Assembly (NCBI GenBank): GCA_965602035.1
Contig: OZ271919.1
Location: forward strand, 62,001-126,000
Length of the DNA stretch: 64,000 bases
Reading direction: 5' to 3'
From: Natronospirillum sp965602035
GTDB lineage: Bacteria; Pseudomonadota; Gammaproteobacteria; Pseudomonadales; Natronospirillaceae
The notes beneath the pieces were generated by a model. The model was not told the origin of the DNA and did not search any database. It saw nothing but the letters and a program-made list of their open reading frames with translations. Of this stretch, positions 61,766 to 64,000 are shown in pieces; the first letter of the stretch is position 1; every line of letters begins with the position of its first letter. The position numbers and the translations under genes are program-made.

Positions 61766-63723
61766 CGACGTTGCGCACGCTGACACCGCCCACCACACCA
61801 CTGCCGATGCCGACCCAGGTGCTGTCGGAACAGCCCCGATCGCATTCGGTCAGATCCGAGACGCATGCGTGGCTGGCTCGTGTGATCACCTTTGGTGGCA
61901 GTCTGGCCCTGACCGTGCTGGCGGCGTATCAGATGAGCCTGGTTGTGCCGCTGGCAGAGGCGGTTGATACATCCTCTCCGGTCGCGTTGCTGCAAAGCGC
62001 CCTTATGTGGCTGCTTCTGGGCCTGTTCACCGTGACGTTTGGCTGGATTTCGCTATCCGCGACGGCTGCTGTGGCTGGTCTGCTCTCAGGTCGGAGTCGT
62101 TATCACGCCGATCCGGCGGCGCCTCTGCAGGGTAGAACGGTCCTGCTCATGCCGATCTACAACGAAGATGCTGTCAGTGCCTGTGCGTCCCTCGCTGCTA
62201 TGGGCGACGAGCTGGGTCGCATGGGACTGCAGGAGCATTTTGAGATATTTGTGATCTCAGACACCAACGACCCGGACATCATTCCGGATGAGCGGGCGGC
62301 GGTAGAGTTTCTGCGCGATACGCTGGCCGGCGTCATGCCGGTATGGTACCGGCGTCGTGACCGGAATACGGACCGTAAAGCCGGGAATATCCGTGACTTT
62401 ATAAACCGCTGGGGCCGCGCCTACGACTACATGGTCGTGCTGGATGCCGACAGCCTGATGGCGGGAGACACCCTGGCTACCCTGGTGCGCGAAATGGACG
62501 CTGACTCTGCGGCCGGTATTCTGCAGACATTGCCGCGCCAATTCGGGGGCAGCACGCTCTTTGCGCGGCTTCAGCAGTTTGCGGGCTTCGCCTATGGGCC
62601 GGTCTTTGCCCGAGGGCTCAGCGCCTGGCAGGGTGAGGGAGGTAATTACTGGGGTCACAACGCCATTATTCGTATCCGGGCATTCGCTGAATCCGCCGGT
62701 CTGCCGGCGCTGTCAGGCCCCAAGCCTTTCGGTGGAGAAATTCGCTCCCACGATTTTGTGGAAGCAGCCCTGATCCGCCGTGCAGGCTGGTCGGTGCGGA
62801 TGTTGCCGGCCCTCGCAAACTCCTGGGAGGAATGTCCGCCGACACTGCTCGACACCGCAGTTCGCGACCGGCGCTGGGCGCAGGGTAATGTGCAGCATAT
62901 GGCCGTGGTTACCGCGCGTGGTATCCGCTGGCAGAACCGGGTGCACATGCTGATGGGCGTCATGAACTACCTGACGTCCCTGCTGTGGTTGCTGATGGTG
63001 GCAGCAGGCCTGGTGTTGAGCACGCGATTTGCGCTGCAACTGAATCAGGGCGTGCTGGCTGAGCAGCTACCGGCCTACGATATGGACCGCATGTACGCGC
63101 TGTTCGGTGTGACCATGGGCCTGCTCCTGTTGCCCAAGTTGATCGGGCTGGTCGGCGGGTTAGTCAGCCACCACCTATATGGCCTGAAGAGCCGGTTGCG
63201 GTTCCTGCTCAGTGCGCTCATCGAACTCGTGTTTTCGGTTCTGCATGCACCCATTCTGATGCTGATTCACAGCCGGCATCTCTGGGAAATTGTGCGCGGT
63301 CACGATTCTGGCTGGTCGGCTCAGAAACGCCGCGTCAACCGGGTCAACTGGCGCCTGTTGCTTGCCCGGCACCGCATTCATACAGTGCTGGGGTTAATGG
63401 CGACCGGGCTGTTGATCTGGCTGTCGACCGATCTGCTGATCTGGATGATGCCGATTATCGTGGGGCTGGTTCTGGCCATTCCGCTATCGGCCCTGAGCGG
63501 TAGCGAGTATGCCGCAAACTGGACACACCGCCTCGGTTTGCTGCGTATTCCCGAAGAAGACCGGTCACCGGCGATTATGGCGCAGAGGCAGGCGTTTCTT
63601 GCCACCTGCCGGTCCGCGCTCAATGACCAATCGCACCCGTACCGGGCGTCTAAAGCATACGACGGAAAATTCCATCCTTACGGATCATATGGCGAAAAGC
63701 AGCCCCAATATGGCCGATTATAA
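61762..63723 (+). CDS. opgH: Glucans biosynthesis glucosyltransferase OpgH
   Basis: Inner-membrane GT2 enzyme that makes the beta-1,2-glucan backbone from UDP-glucose. ATG 61762 (653 aa) overlaps the opgG stop and has GGTGG 5 bases upstream; an in-frame GTG 61753 is less likely. Two N-terminal membrane helices are followed by the GT2 domain with MPIYNED, VVLDADSLM, HDFVEAALIRRAGW and the RDRRWAQGN (Q/R-x-x-R-W type) motif. Several C-terminal helices follow. The E. coli homologue is longer (847), mostly at the N-terminus. Confidence 0.94.
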   Translation: MTTLRTLTPPTTPLPMPTQVLSEQPRSHSVRSETHAWLARVITFGGSLALTVLAAYQMSLVVPLAEAVDTSSPVALLQSALMWLLLGLFTVTFGWISLSATAAVAGLLSGRSRYHADPAAPLQGRTVLLMPIYNEDAVSACASLAAMGDELGRMGLQEHFEIFVISDTNDPDIIPDERAAVEFLRDTLAGVMPVWYRRRDRNTDRKAGNIRDFINRWGRAYDYMVVLDADSLMAGDTLATLVREMDADSAAGILQTLPRQFGGSTLFARLQQFAGFAYGPVFARGLSAWQGEGGNYWGHNAIIRIRAFAESAGLPALSGPKPFGGEIRSHDFVEAALIRRAGWSVRMLPALANSWEECPPTLLDTAVRDRRWAQGNVQHMAVVTARGIRWQNRVHMLMGVMNYLTSLLWLLMVAAGLVLSTRFALQLNQGVLAEQLPAYDMDRMYALFGVTMGLLLLPKLIGLVGGLVSHHLYGLKSRLRFLLSALIELVFSVLHAPILMLIHSRHLWEIVRGHDSGWSAQKRRVNRVNWRLLLARHRIHTVLGLMATGLLIWLSTDLLIWMMPIIVGLVLAIPLSALSGSEYAANWTHRLGLLRIPEEDRSPAIMAQRQAFLATCRSALNDQSHPYRASKAYDGKFHPYGSYGEKQPQYGRL

Positions 63724-64000
63724 GCACCGTCAGAATCATGGCCAGTGTGCCATGAATGGCGAATAGTCGACCGGCAAGCTCCTCGTTGACCGGTACAAAC
63801 GGCATGGCGGGCAGATGATAACCACCCAGTGTCACCAGCGCGGGAAACGCGGTAACCCCGGCCCAGCCGAACAGGGGCGTCAGCACCAGCAGGACATACA
63901 TCAGGTGGTGCAGACTTTTCGCCGCCAGTTGCAGGGGGCGTGGCAATTCAGGTGGGTAGGGCGGTGCGCCGACGGACACTTTCAGCGTAATCCGTACAAT
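63650..64000 (-). CDS. Cytochrome b561-family protein, N-terminus cut by window edge
   Basis: Di-heme membrane electron carrier, C-terminal 116 residues. The frame stays open to base 64000. Family features are the GAPPYPPELPRPLQLAAKSL loop, His pair in LHHLMYVLLVLTPLFGW and the last heme His region FAIHGTLAMILTVLIIGHIG. Its 3' end overlaps the opgH 3' end by 74 bases on the opposite strand. Confidence 0.85.
   Translation of the reverse strand: MVRITLKVSVGAPPYPPELPRPLQLAAKSLHHLMYVLLVLTPLFGWAGVTAFPALVTLGGYHLPAMPFVPVNEELAGRLFAIHGTLAMILTVLIIGHIGAAFRHMIRKDGIFRRML

Overview
The window is a 64 kb piece of a GC-rich gammaproteobacterial chromosome, almost certainly core genome. The evidence is gene order: cdsA-dxr-rseP-bamA-skp-lpxD-fabZ-lpxA-lpxB-rnhB-dnaE-accA-tilS-pyrG-eno-ftsB-ispD-ispF-truD-pcm-nlpD-rpoS, then mutS, pncC-recA-recX-alaS-lysC-csrA and tRNA-Ser/Arg. 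This is the order found in marine and halophilic gammaproteobacteria (Pseudomonas/Oceanospirillales type). The sodium-pumping oxaloacetate decarboxylase (oadGAB) fits a marine or saline habitat. The genus is not resolved from sequence alone.

Layout. Bases 1-9.8 kb hold envelope biogenesis: CDP-diacylglycerol, isoprenoid, site-2 protease, BAM core, Skp, and lipid A (lpxD, fabZ, lpxA, lpxB). Bases 9.8-20.3 kb hold rnhB, dnaE, accA, a GNAT acetyltransferase, tilS, pyrG and eno. Bases 20.3-27.4 kb hold a TVP38/DedA-type membrane protein, ftsB-ispD-ispF-truD-pcm, a DUF368 (PopT-type) transporter, nlpD and rpoS. kdsA (usually between pyrG and eno) and surE (usually between truD and pcm) are absent from their usual places. 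Bases 27.4-38.1 kb hold fdxA and mutS on the minus strand, then pncC, recA with a perfect SOS box, recX, a 7-TM SWEET-like gene under a twin palindromic operator, alaS, lysC and csrA. Bases 38.2-45.2 kb hold two tRNA clusters flanking oadGAB and a tightly coupled three-gene cassette: a ZorA-like stator channel, a ZorB-like peptidoglycan-anchored partner, and an unrecognised Cys-containing soluble protein.

Bases 45.3-55.4 kb hold fadH, rbgA, a TPR plus beta-barrel outer-membrane protein of the Slam/DUF560 type followed by a large FecR-domain protein (a possible exporter-cargo pair), cysQ, a YigZ protein, and a choice-of-anchor I protein behind a well-formed Pho box. After tRNA-Glu/Gly, whose 3' end and terminator are duplicated, come an unknown membrane-anchored protein, an LTA-synthase-like sulfatase, a glycosyltransferase, ribA, opgG-opgH (osmoregulated periplasmic glucans) and a partial cytochrome b561.

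A dispersed REP-like repeat family (TAGGAGC ... GGTCGCGA) sits in at least six intergenic regions. It supplies the stop codon, and in two cases the last residues, of neighbouring genes. The least explained parts are the ZorAB-like cassette, the Slam-like/FecR pair and the operator-controlled SWEET-like gene.
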